Assembly: GCA_007127015.1 (NCBI GenBank)
Contig: SLAE01000141.1
Location: 1 to 5,193 of the forward strand
Length of the DNA stretch: 5,193 nucleotides
Origin: Desulfonatronospira sp.
GTDB lineage: Bacteria > Desulfobacterota > Desulfovibrionia > Desulfovibrionales > Desulfonatronovibrionaceae
Reading direction: 5' to 3'
A program made the position numbers and the translations under genes. Shown piece by piece: positions 1 through 5,193 of the stretch. How positions within the stretch are numbered: position 1 is the stretch's first letter; every line of letters begins with the position of its first letter. The notes beneath the pieces were generated by a model that did no database searches, was not told the DNA's origin, and worked only from the letters and a program-made list of their open reading frames with translations.

Positions 1-2116
1 CTTCACCCGGAGGCTCGACAGCCTTACGTACTCTTTGCACCCTTCTTTCGGTGTTGGTGAAGGTTCCGTCCTTTTCCGCGAAACAGGCAGCGGGCAGAAC
101 CACATCAGCCAGTTCTGCCGTCTCGGTCGGAAAAATGTCCTGCACCACCAGAAAATCAAGATTTTTCAAGGCTTTGACTGTGTGGTTTATATCCGGATCG
201 CTCAGTACCGGATTTTCTCCCTTGATAAACAGTGCCTTAAGATCGCCGTTACGGGCTGAGTCCACCATTTCTGTGGCGGTAAGCCCTGGCTTGGGAGAAA
301 GTCCGGCCTTCCAGGCCTGTTCAAATTTATTACGTACTTCCGGAATACTCACGCTTTGATATCCGGGATAGAAGTTGGGGATACAGCCCATATCCGTGGC
401 TCCCTGGACATTATTCTGACCGCGGAGAGGATTGACCCCTGTGGAGGGACGGCCCAGATTTCCGGTCATCAGTGCCAGATTGGCAATACAGAAGACGTTG
501 TCAGTGCCGTGGGTATGCTGGGTTACGCCCATGGTATAGTAAATACCCGGGTTTGAGGCTTTGGAATACAGGCGCGCGGTTTCAACGATTTTCTCTGCCG
601 GGATACCGGTGATCTTTTCCCCGTATTCCGGTGTATACTCGGACAGGGACTCTTTGAAACTGTCAAAGTCCTGTGTTCTGGCATCAATAAATGAGCGGTC
701 TATAAGATTTTCTTTAACTATGACATGCATGATGGAATTAAGCAGGGCAACATCAGTGCCGGGCCTGAGCTGCAGCCAGGTGTCAGCCCATTTGACCAGC
801 TCAATCCTTCTCGGATCAACCACAACCAGCTTAGCCCCTTTCTTCAGCGCCTTTTTTATCTGCAGACCGATGATGGGGTGAGTTTCAGTAGTATTGGAAC
901 CTATTACAAAAAGAAGATCGTTGTCTTTTATCTCTTGAGTGGAGTTGGTCATTGCTCCGGAGCCGAATACGGTTGCCAGACCGGCAATCGTTGAGCTGTG
1001 TCAGTACCTGGCGCAGTGATCGATGTTGTTTGTTCCGATCACCGCGCGGATAAATTTCTGAAAAAGATAATTTTCTTCATTGGTACATCTGGCTGATGAA
1101 AGCCCTCCAATGGCGTCCGGGCCTGAGCTTTCCTTAATTTCCCTTATTTTGAAAGCAATGTATTCAAGGGCCTCATCCCAGGAGACCTCCTTGAAATCCT
1201 GTAAAGCTGGTGAACGCTGCACTTGTTTTCCCGGGCCGCCGGAATCGTGGGTGTCCTCCAGAACCCAATTGCTTTTGGGGTTGACTCTGATTAATGGTCT
1301 GGAAAGCCTGTCAGGGCTGTGGACGAATTCATAGGCAAACCTGCCCTTGGCACAGAGCATGCCCTCATTGATGGTGTTCTTTCTGGAATAAACCCTGACT
1401 ATCTGGTTTTTCTTAACGGCGAGGGTAAGATTGCAGCCGCAGCCGCAATAAGAACAGACAGTATCCACTTCCCTGAATTTCTGACGTCCCTTATTGGACC
1501 ACATCTTGCCGGTCAGTGCTCCGGTAGGACAGACGCCAACGCATTGTCCGCAGAATTCACAATCGAGATCCTTTTCAAATGGAGGAGTAACTTTGGTCCA
1601 GAGACCTTTGTAGGAAAAATCTATAGCTCTGGCTCCCTGAATCTCTTCGCAGATGCGCACGCACTGTCCGCACATCACGCACTTCTCCATCTCTCTGGAA
1701 ACAAAGGGGTTATTGTCCTGTTTATCGTAAGTTCTTCTGGTTCCTTCAAATCTGTTTTCCCTGATACCATAGTAATAGGCAAGTTCCTGCAGCTTGCAGT
1801 TGCCCGCCCGTTCACAGAGCATGCAGTCATTCGGGTGATCGGACAGAAGCAGTTCTACATTGGTGCTTCTTAATCTTTCCAGATAGGGGGTTGAACTTTT
1901 TACCTGCATGCCCTCCTGAACCAGGGTGGCGCAGGCGGCTAAAGGCCTGGGATTTCCTTCCACTTCCACCAGACAGAGTCTGCACCCTCCGAACGTAGAA
2001 AGATCAGGGTTGTGGCACAGATTAGGAACAGTGATTCCAAGTTTACTGGCCGCATCCATTATCGTACAGGATTTATCCACGGATAACTGTTTGCCGTCTA
2101 TATTCAAACTAACCAT
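1..2116 (-). CDS. fdhA: Formate dehydrogenase alpha subunit, selenocysteine-containing, NuoG-like N-terminus (3' end outside window)
   Basis: Catalytic subunit that interconverts formate and CO2 at a Mo- or W-bis-pterin centre, probably in the cytoplasm since no signal peptide or Tat motif is seen. The visible 705 codons show, in order: a [2Fe-2S] ferredoxin domain (C34, C45, C48, C62); a NuoG-type His-Cys3 site (H94, C98, C101, C107); two [4Fe-4S] ferredoxin motifs (C146/149/152/156 and C186/189/192/196); and the molybdopterin-oxidoreductase [4Fe-4S] site (C221, C224, C228, C255, with K257 in the usual electron-relay place). The active site HCARY-Sec-H follows at 367-373, then GSNTTETHP (406-414), DPRR (434-437) and NPLRGQNNVQGA (562-573). 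The Sec codon is TGA at 1003-1001; the same frame has no other stop down to base 1. The start is the ATG at 2116, giving MVSLNIDG, because AAAAGGA lies 5 bases upstream and the 2Fe-2S fold begins there; an upstream in-frame ATG at 2185 would overlap nuoF. Relatives are about 890 residues, so roughly the last 190, mainly pterin-binding, are missing. It is the third gene of the operon, 17 bases after nuoF. Confidence 0.96.
969..1003 (-). promoter_or_regulatory. Bacterial SECIS element within fdhA
   Basis: Directly after the TGA, the mRNA can fold a perfect 5-bp stem UUGCC/GGCAA (987-983 with 977-973) closed by the loop GGUCU (982-978). After an A-C mismatch, the pairing ACG/CGU (991-989 with 971-969) extends it. 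Counting from the U of UGA, the GGUCU loop occupies nucleotides 22-26. As I recall it, that is the position of the GGUCU loop that SelB recognises in E. coli fdhF. The stem pairs differ from E. coli while the loop is kept, which suggests a functional SelB-dependent hairpin. The fold was done by eye. Confidence 0.87.
1001..1003 (-). other. In-frame TGA read as selenocysteine (Sec372 of FdhA)
   Basis: The codon follows DHCARY and precedes HSSTIAGLATVFGSGAMTN. This is exactly where formate dehydrogenases of the FdhF/FdhA family have the Sec or Cys that coordinates Mo/W, followed by the conserved His (H373 here). About 333 further codons stay open and match the family. The next base is C, as in the UGAC context of E. 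coli fdhF. A nonsense mutation is unlikely because the codon falls precisely on the catalytic residue and a SECIS-like hairpin follows. Confidence 0.95.
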
Positions 2117-2121
2117 ATATA

Positions 2122-2128
2122 TCCTTTT
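2122..2128 (-). promoter_or_regulatory. Ribosome binding site of fdhA
   Basis: AAAAGGA ends 5 bases before the ATG at 2116 and lies wholly in the 17-base gap after the nuoF stop. It decides the start: the longer frame opening at 2185 would add 23 residues from inside the nuoF coding end that match nothing in the NuoG-like fold. Confidence 0.75.
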
Positions 2129-2133
2129 CAGCC

Positions 2134-3915
2134 CTATTCTATATGTATTGCACCGAACTTGCAGGCATCGATACAGGAGCCGCACTTGATGCAGAGTTGC
2201 TGATCAATTTTATGCGGCTTTTTACGTATACCCCGAATGGCATCCGCGGGACATACCTTTTTGCACATGCCGCATCCTGTACAGTTTTCCTGAATGCAGG
2301 AAAAACTGAGCAGATCTTTACACACCAGTGCCGGGCACTTCTTGTCTTTGATATGCACCGCATATTCATCGCGGAAATGCCTGATGGTGCTTAAAACCGG
2401 ATTGGGCGCGGTCATTCCGAAACCGCAAAGCGAAGTAGTTCTGATATGCGTGCCCAGCTCCTCAAGCAGCTCGATATCCCAAAGCCGGCCCTTTCCTTTG
2501 GTTATCCTGTCCAGGATCTCGTACATTCTTCTGATGCCTATGCGGCAGGGCGTACATTTGCCGCAGGATTCAGCCTGGGTTATTTCCAGGAAAAACTTGG
2601 AAGTATCGACCATGCAGGTGTCCTGATCAAATACGACCATTCCGCCGGAACCCATGATCGTTCCCGCCAGAGCAAGAGACTCATAGTCGACCTGATGGTC
2701 GAGAAAAGATTCCGGAATGCAGCCTCCTGTAGGCCCGCCCAGCTGAACCGCCTTAAAGGACTTGCCATTGGATATGCCTCCGCCGATATCATGGATGATC
2801 TCGCGCAAAGTCATGCCCAGAGGTATTTCCACCAGACCGGTATTCTTTACCTTGCCGGTCAGGGAAAAGACTTTGGTCCCCCCGCTGGTTTCGGTACCCA
2901 GACCCGCAAACCATTCGGCTCCCCGGCTCATGATGCGGGGAACATTGGCCAGGGTCTCGGCGTTGTTCACAATTGTGGGCCTTTCCCATAATCCTTTTTC
3001 CGCGGTGCGGTGCATCCTGGGTACAGGCATGGCTCTTTTACCTTCAATGACTTTGAGCAGGGCTGTAGCTTCGCCGCAGATAAAAGCGCCCGGAGCGGGA
3101 TAGAGCCTGATGTCCAGGTCAAGACCGCTGTCAAAGAGATTTTTTCCCAGCAGGCCCTGTTCGTAACACTGCTCCAAAGCCCTGCGAAGTCTCTTGACCG
3201 CGAGGGCATAGCTGTCCCGGACATAGATGTAACCTTTATCCGCTCCAATGGCCCTGGCGCAGATCATCATTCCTTCTATGATGCTGTGCGGATCCCCTTC
3301 CATGATGCACCTGTCGGCAAACGCGCCGGGATCACTCTCGTTGCCGTTGCAGATTACATACTTTTTATCCGAGCGTGTTTTCCGGGCAAACTCCCATTTA
3401 TGACCAGCGGGAAAACCTGCTCCTCCGCGCCCTCTCAGGTTGGAACGCTTGATTCCCTCAATGATTTCTTCTGGACTCAGCTGAGTGTAAGCTTTGAGTG
3501 ATGTCTCGTAGCCCCCAGCGGCAACATAGGCATCCAATTCTTCCGGATCTATCTCTCCGCAGAGAGAAAGCACCACCTTTGTCTGACCTGAATGAAATTT
3601 CTTATGCTCATCCCCGGCCACCCATTCCAGTACCGGACGGCCCTGGATTATATGTTCTTCAAATATTCTGGGAACCATGTCCGGTTTTATGCCTTCATAG
3701 GTGATCTTTTCTCCGTCGAGGATCACATCCACCAGAACATCCCTGGAACAGAATCCTCTGCACCCCACTTTCTGTGTTCTGCATCCATTCTTGAAGCCGG
3801 TTTCAATTCCGTAAGAGCTGCCAAGATTCTCAAAAGCCTGAAGAACCTCAGCGCCGCCTGCGGAAACGCTGCCTGTCCCGGAGCAAACTTTAACTATTAA
3901 TTCTTTATCGCGCAT
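2134..3915 (-). CDS. nuoF: NuoF/HndC-like flavin and iron-sulfur subunit of formate dehydrogenase
   Basis: This 593-residue subunit should carry electrons between FMN and NAD(P)(H) and the Fe-S chain of the formate dehydrogenase. Visible parts: an N-terminal thioredoxin-like [2Fe-2S] domain (about 1-100; C11, C45, C52, C56); the NuoF core with the FMN glycine loop GRGGAGFP (162-169) and the nucleotide-site segment NGNESDPGAF (190-199); GEATALLKVIEGKR (281-294); an SLBB-like stretch (about 345-430); the N3-type [4Fe-4S] site ESCGKCTPCR (449-458) with C497; and a C-terminal two-cluster ferredoxin domain (C545/548/551/555 and C575/578/581/585). It is longer than respiratory NuoF (about 440 residues) and matches HndC/HydB/FDH-beta architecture. 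Two oddities are Ser16, where many relatives have the second [2Fe-2S] Cys, and Ala283 in the GEET-type motif. The start ATG at 3915 shares one base with the nuoE stop, so translation is likely coupled; only a weak AAGAG-type site lies upstream. Confidence 0.95.
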   Translation of the reverse strand: MRDKELIVKVCSGTGSVSAGGAEVLQAFENLGSSYGIETGFKNGCRTQKVGCRGFCSRDVLVDVILDGEKITYEGIKPDMVPRIFEEHIIQGRPVLEWVAGDEHKKFHSGQTKVVLSLCGEIDPEELDAYVAAGGYETSLKAYTQLSPEEIIEGIKRSNLRGRGGAGFPAGHKWEFARKTRSDKKYVICNGNESDPGAFADRCIMEGDPHSIIEGMMICARAIGADKGYIYVRDSYALAVKRLRRALEQCYEQGLLGKNLFDSGLDLDIRLYPAPGAFICGEATALLKVIEGKRAMPVPRMHRTAEKGLWERPTIVNNAETLANVPRIMSRGAEWFAGLGTETSGGTKVFSLTGKVKNTGLVEIPLGMTLREIIHDIGGGISNGKSFKAVQLGGPTGGCIPESFLDHQVDYESLALAGTIMGSGGMVVFDQDTCMVDTSKFFLEITQAESCGKCTPCRIGIRRMYEILDRITKGKGRLWDIELLEELGTHIRTTSLCGFGMTAPNPVLSTIRHFRDEYAVHIKDKKCPALVCKDLLSFSCIQENCTGCGMCKKVCPADAIRGIRKKPHKIDQQLCIKCGSCIDACKFGAIHIE

Positions 3916-3917
3916 TA
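3913..3917 (-). other. Overlapping stop/start TAATG between nuoE and nuoF
   Basis: The nuoE stop TAA (3917-3915) and the nuoF start ATG (3915-3913) share one base. The upstream sequence has only a weak AAGAG-like site about 10 bases before the ATG. Reinitiation by ribosomes finishing nuoE is the likely way nuoF is translated, which would keep the two subunits at similar levels. Confidence 0.85.
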
Positions 3918-4376
3918 ATTGTCTGCTCTTAGTTTACTGATTTCCCGCATCATCTTGTTTATGTCCATCTCACCATGAACCTGTCCATTTATGGCCACTA
4001 CCGGGGATATTCCACAGGCTCCCACACAGTTGACCTCTTCAAGGGTAAACAGCTGATCCTCAGTAGTCTCTTCATCGCGTGAAACATCCAGTTCCATGCG
4101 CATCCTGCCGAGAATTTTCTCCGAACCCTTAATATGGCACGGAGTCCCGCGGCATATGGTGATGATGTTCTTCCCCCTGGGTTTTAAATGAAACTGAGAA
4201 TAAAAGCTGGCTATCCCGAAAAAACGGCTGGGATGAATATCCAGCTCCCGGGCTATCCGGCAGACTGCATCTTCAGATATATAGCCGTAATACTTTTCAA
4301 TATCCTGTAAAATGGTTAGGACGTTACCCTCATTTTCAAGGTAGTTGTCAATGATTTTATCTAAGCATTCATTCAT
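3915..4376 (-). CDS. nuoE: NuoE/HndA-like [2Fe-2S] subunit of formate dehydrogenase
   Basis: This small soluble electron-transfer subunit is 153 residues, close to the usual 150-170 of NuoE/HndA. An N-terminal helical part (about 1-65) contains the family pattern YYGYISEDAV and GIASFYSQF (54-62). The thioredoxin-fold domain follows, with the complete [2Fe-2S] ligand set C75, C80, C117 and C121 (C-x4-C-x36-C-x3-C) inside TICRGTPCH and NCVGACGISP. It should partner the NuoF-like subunit encoded next; in complex I and in HydABC-type enzymes this cluster lies close to the flavin, off the main chain. It is the first gene of the operon. The ATG at 4376 has a strong GAGGAAG site 7 bases upstream; nearby ATGs at 4372 and 4368 are out of frame. 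No signal peptide or membrane segment is seen. Confidence 0.95.
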   Translation of the reverse strand: MNECLDKIIDNYLENEGNVLTILQDIEKYYGYISEDAVCRIARELDIHPSRFFGIASFYSQFHLKPRGKNIITICRGTPCHIKGSEKILGRMRMELDVSRDEETTEDQLFTLEEVNCVGACGISPVVAINGQVHGEMDINKMMREISKLRADN

Positions 4377-4383
4377 TGTGAAT

Positions 4384-4390
4384 CTTCCTC
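4384..4390 (-). promoter_or_regulatory. Ribosome binding site of nuoE
   Basis: GAGGAAG, 7 bases before the ATG at 4376, is a near-consensus Shine-Dalgarno. It selects this ATG among three closely spaced ones (4376, 4372, 4368), of which only the first opens the NuoE frame. Confidence 0.8.
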
Positions 4391-4431
4391 AGTGCTTTGC
4401 TTATTCATCTGGAGCTTTATTCTTCTTGCCT

Positions 4432-4453
4432 GTGTTTAGAGATATTCAAACAC
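4432..4453. promoter_or_regulatory. 22-base inverted repeat over the candidate promoter (possible operator)
   Basis: Perfect 6-base arms GTGTTT (4432-4437) and AAACAC (4448-4453) flank 10 bases, with two further symmetric positions inside. The arm-to-arm size is that of a dimeric helix-turn-helix operator. It covers the -10 and most of the spacer of the candidate promoter, so a protein bound here would block RNA polymerase. It does not match the FNR (TTGAT-N4-ATCAA), CRP (TGTGA-N6-TCACA) or Rex (TTGTGAA/TTGTTAA-N4) consensus patterns, so the regulator is unknown. Confidence 0.4.
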
Positions 4454-4464
4454 TGTAATGTCAA
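4435..4464 (-). promoter_or_regulatory. Candidate sigma-70 promoter of the nuoE-nuoF-fdhA operon
   Basis: On the minus strand a perfect -35 hexamer TTGACA (4464-4459) is followed after 18 bases by TCTAAA (4440-4435), which matches 4 of 6 bases of TATAAT. The 35 bases upstream of the -35 are almost pure A/T and could act as an UP element. The leader to nuoE would be about 50 bases. The -10 is weak and the spacing one above optimum, which fits a regulated promoter; other AT-rich hexamers nearby could serve instead. No -24/-12 sigma-54 signature was seen. Confidence 0.5.
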
Positions 4465-4661
4465 AAATAAATACTAAAATAACTGTTTTTATCATTGCAT
4501 AGCTCAGATTATGCGCAACATATAAAAAAAGAATATAAATATCAACCTTAAATAATCCTGCCCTGTGTCAGCATTAGATTACCGTGCAACGTCAGTTTTG
4601 GCTTCCGCGGTTGATCCGGTACCGATTGTCGATTTTTTTCGTGATTTCCTGATTATTGACT

Positions 4662-4691
4662 CTTGAAGTGCCCGGGAAGGCACAGATCAAG
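4662..4691. repeat. Interrupted inverted repeat (hairpin), function unknown
   Basis: CTTGA (4662-4666) pairs with TCAAG (4687-4691), and GTGCC (4668-4672) pairs with GGCAC (4679-4683). The two helices are separated by a 1/3-base internal loop and capped by six bases, 10 pairs in all. Neither strand has a T-run after it, so it is not a standard terminator. It could be a protein-binding site, a structured leader or small RNA element, or chance. Confidence 0.4.
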
Positions 4692-4725
4692 GCTGAAAAA
4701 GGCAGGCATGTTAATTCAGAGCAGA

Positions 4726-4761
4726 CCGGAAAATCGAACTCGCCTGTTTGTTCCGGCAGGC
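4726..4761. repeat. Two overlapping inverted repeats downstream of ymdB
   Basis: CCGGAA (4726-4731) is complementary to TTCCGG (4751-4756), and GCCTG (4742-4746) is complementary to CAGGC (4757-4761). The arms interleave, so the two hairpins exclude each other. The site is about 75 bases past the ymdB stop. On the minus strand the GCCTG hairpin is followed by GAGTTCGATTTT, too poor a T-tract for a confident intrinsic terminator, though a weak or rho-assisted 3' end is possible. Confidence 0.35.
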
Positions 4762-4836
4762 ACTGTTTAGAAAAACTTTTTGATTAAAATAATCACTATC
4801 GAACTTAAAATCCACCTGAAATTTGATGATTTTTAT

Positions 4837-5193
4837 TTATCCTGCATGAGTAATTTCCATGCCGGCAGCATCGAATGTTTTTTTCCAGGCATTCATGTTC
4901 AGCGCATATCCGCTATGATCATCAACATCGAGGACCACCCCGTGCAGGACCACCCCTCCTGTGGCCGGCTCAAACCTTTGCGGCAGCGCGTGAACAAAGG
5001 CCTTTACAGCGGGTCTGGAATCCATGCCGATCACTGAATCTTCAACACCACACATCCCGACGTCGGTTATGTAACCTGTTCGTCCATCAACTATCTGAGC
5101 ATCATTAGTCTGGACATGGGTATGCGTGCCGATCAGGGCGCTGATCCTCCCTCTTAGAAACTGAAGCATGGCTCTTTTTTCAGAAGTGGCTTC
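4837..5193 (-). CDS. ymdB: YmdB/TIGR00282-family metallophosphoesterase, C-terminal part (5' end outside window)
   Basis: The visible 118 residues run from the window edge to the TAA at 4839-4837; the whole family protein is about 260. They begin EATSEK and contain GRISALIGTHTHVQT, where H24 and H26 of the fragment are the C-terminal metal-binding histidines of the family. YITDVGMCG and DSVIGM follow, as does a final strand region RFEPATGGVVLHGVVLDVDD, all in family order. The catalytic Asp/Glu/Asn/His residues of the N-terminal half lie outside. YmdB of Bacillus subtilis is a dinuclear-metal phosphodiesterase able to hydrolyse cyclic nucleotides and is linked to RNase Y and biofilm decisions; whether this one does the same is unknown. 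The ATG at 5169 is internal, since the frame stays open and conserved to the edge. It shares the strand of the fdh operon but is separated by 460 bases, so it is probably transcribed separately. Confidence 0.92.
   Translation of the reverse strand, partial: EATSEKRAMLQFLRGRISALIGTHTHVQTNDAQIVDGRTGYITDVGMCGVEDSVIGMDSRPAVKAFVHALPQRFEPATGGVVLHGVVLDVDDHSGYALNMNAWKKTFDAAGMEITHAG

Larger units (their letters stand above)
4377..4836. other. Intergenic region between ymdB and the fdh operon
   Basis: These 460 bases hold no gene that I can support. The part nearest nuoE (4377-4560) is AT-rich, with a T-run on the minus strand (4524-4530), the candidate promoter and the palindrome. The part nearer ymdB (4600-4765) is richer in G+C and has several inverted repeats, described separately, but none has the T-run of a rho-independent terminator. 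The longest start-to-stop frame noticed on the minus strand there (from 4709) is only 18 codons and lacks a ribosome site. No tRNA was recognised. Confidence 0.7.

Noticed and set aside
1..1003. The fdhA region below the TGA as a pseudogene remnant after a nonsense mutation.
   Set aside because: The frame is intact with no other stop or frameshift, keeps all family motifs to the window edge, and the TGA sits on the known Sec position with a SECIS hairpin.
1319..1873. Plus-strand frame of 184 codons.
   Set aside because: It lies wholly opposite fdhA, reads as the antisense of Cys-rich ferredoxin motifs and shows no family features of its own.
1001..2185. FdhA as a 394-residue protein starting at 2185 and ending at the TGA.
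   Set aside because: The start would lie inside the nuoF coding end and lacks a ribosome site, whereas the ATG at 2116 has AAAAGGA and opens the 2Fe-2S domain. The TGA is the selenocysteine codon, not the end.
2446..3501. Plus-strand frames of 181 (2446-2991) and 163 (3010-3501) codons.
   Set aside because: Both are antisense shadows of nuoF, with no ribosome site or recognisable domain.
4608..4640. CGGTACCG palindrome followed by a run of seven T on the plus strand, as a terminator.
   Set aside because: The 8-base palindrome has no room for a loop, is ten bases from the T-run, and no plus-strand gene lies upstream to be terminated.
4653..4709. Minus-strand 18-codon frame beginning MPAFFSLDLC.
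   Set aside because: There is no Shine-Dalgarno before the ATG, and the frame covers the hairpin at 4662-4691; nothing suggests translation.
4726..4745. GAGTTCGATTTTCC on the minus strand, resembling a tRNA T-arm.
   Set aside because: The flanking bases do not form the 5-bp T stem, and no acceptor, D or anticodon arms can be drawn around it.
4780..5037. Plus-strand frame of 85 codons overlapping ymdB.
   Set aside because: Its larger part is antisense to the conserved YmdB C-terminus, and it shows no ribosome site or domain.

Overview
This window carries the 5' three-gene part of a formate dehydrogenase operon and the 3' end of an unrelated gene, all on the minus strand. G+C looks moderate, with an AT-rich intergenic stretch. 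A selenocysteine-containing, NuoEF-linked formate dehydrogenase together with a YmdB-type phosphodiesterase points to an anaerobic bacterium that makes selenoproteins (SelA/SelB/SelC/SelD elsewhere in the genome). A sulfate-reducing or syntrophic Desulfobacterota member, an acetogenic or syntrophic Firmicute, or a spirochaete would all fit; the sequence alone does not decide between them.

Layout, read along the minus strand from right to left: (1) 5193-4837, the C-terminal 118 residues of a YmdB/TIGR00282-family metallophosphoesterase, cut by the window edge. (2) 4836-4377, about 460 bases without a gene, holding two sets of inverted repeats, an AT-rich block, a candidate sigma-70 promoter and a 22-base palindrome lying over that promoter. 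(3) 4376-3915, a NuoE/HndA-like [2Fe-2S] thioredoxin-fold subunit. (4) 3915-2134, a 593-residue NuoF/HndC-like flavin and iron-sulfur subunit, overlapping the NuoE stop codon by one base (TAATG). (5) 2116-1, formate dehydrogenase alpha subunit with a NuoG-like N-terminus. It is interrupted by an in-frame TGA at 1003-1001 that is read as selenocysteine (residue 372), and it runs off the window after residue 705.

The three fdh genes form one transcription and assembly unit. The alpha subunit oxidises formate to CO2 (or reduces CO2) at a Mo/W-bis-pterin-Sec centre and passes electrons along its Fe-S chain. The NuoF-like subunit holds FMN, the nucleotide site and further [4Fe-4S] clusters. The NuoE-like subunit adds a [2Fe-2S] cluster. 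The extra two-cluster ferredoxin domain on the C-terminus of the NuoF subunit is shared with HydB/HndC proteins of electron-bifurcating hydrogenases. A soluble, possibly ferredoxin-linked bifurcating formate dehydrogenase is therefore plausible but not proven.

The main point for an annotator is the TGA. A standard gene caller will split or truncate the alpha subunit there, but the frame is open from 1000 down to the window edge and encodes the rest of the catalytic domain. A SECIS-type hairpin sits directly after the TGA, with a GGUCU loop at the same distance as in E. coli fdhF. I found no wholly new system here. The points most worth following up are the selenoprotein reading, the nucleotide-site substitution in NuoF, its altered N-terminal cluster ligands and the promoter palindrome.
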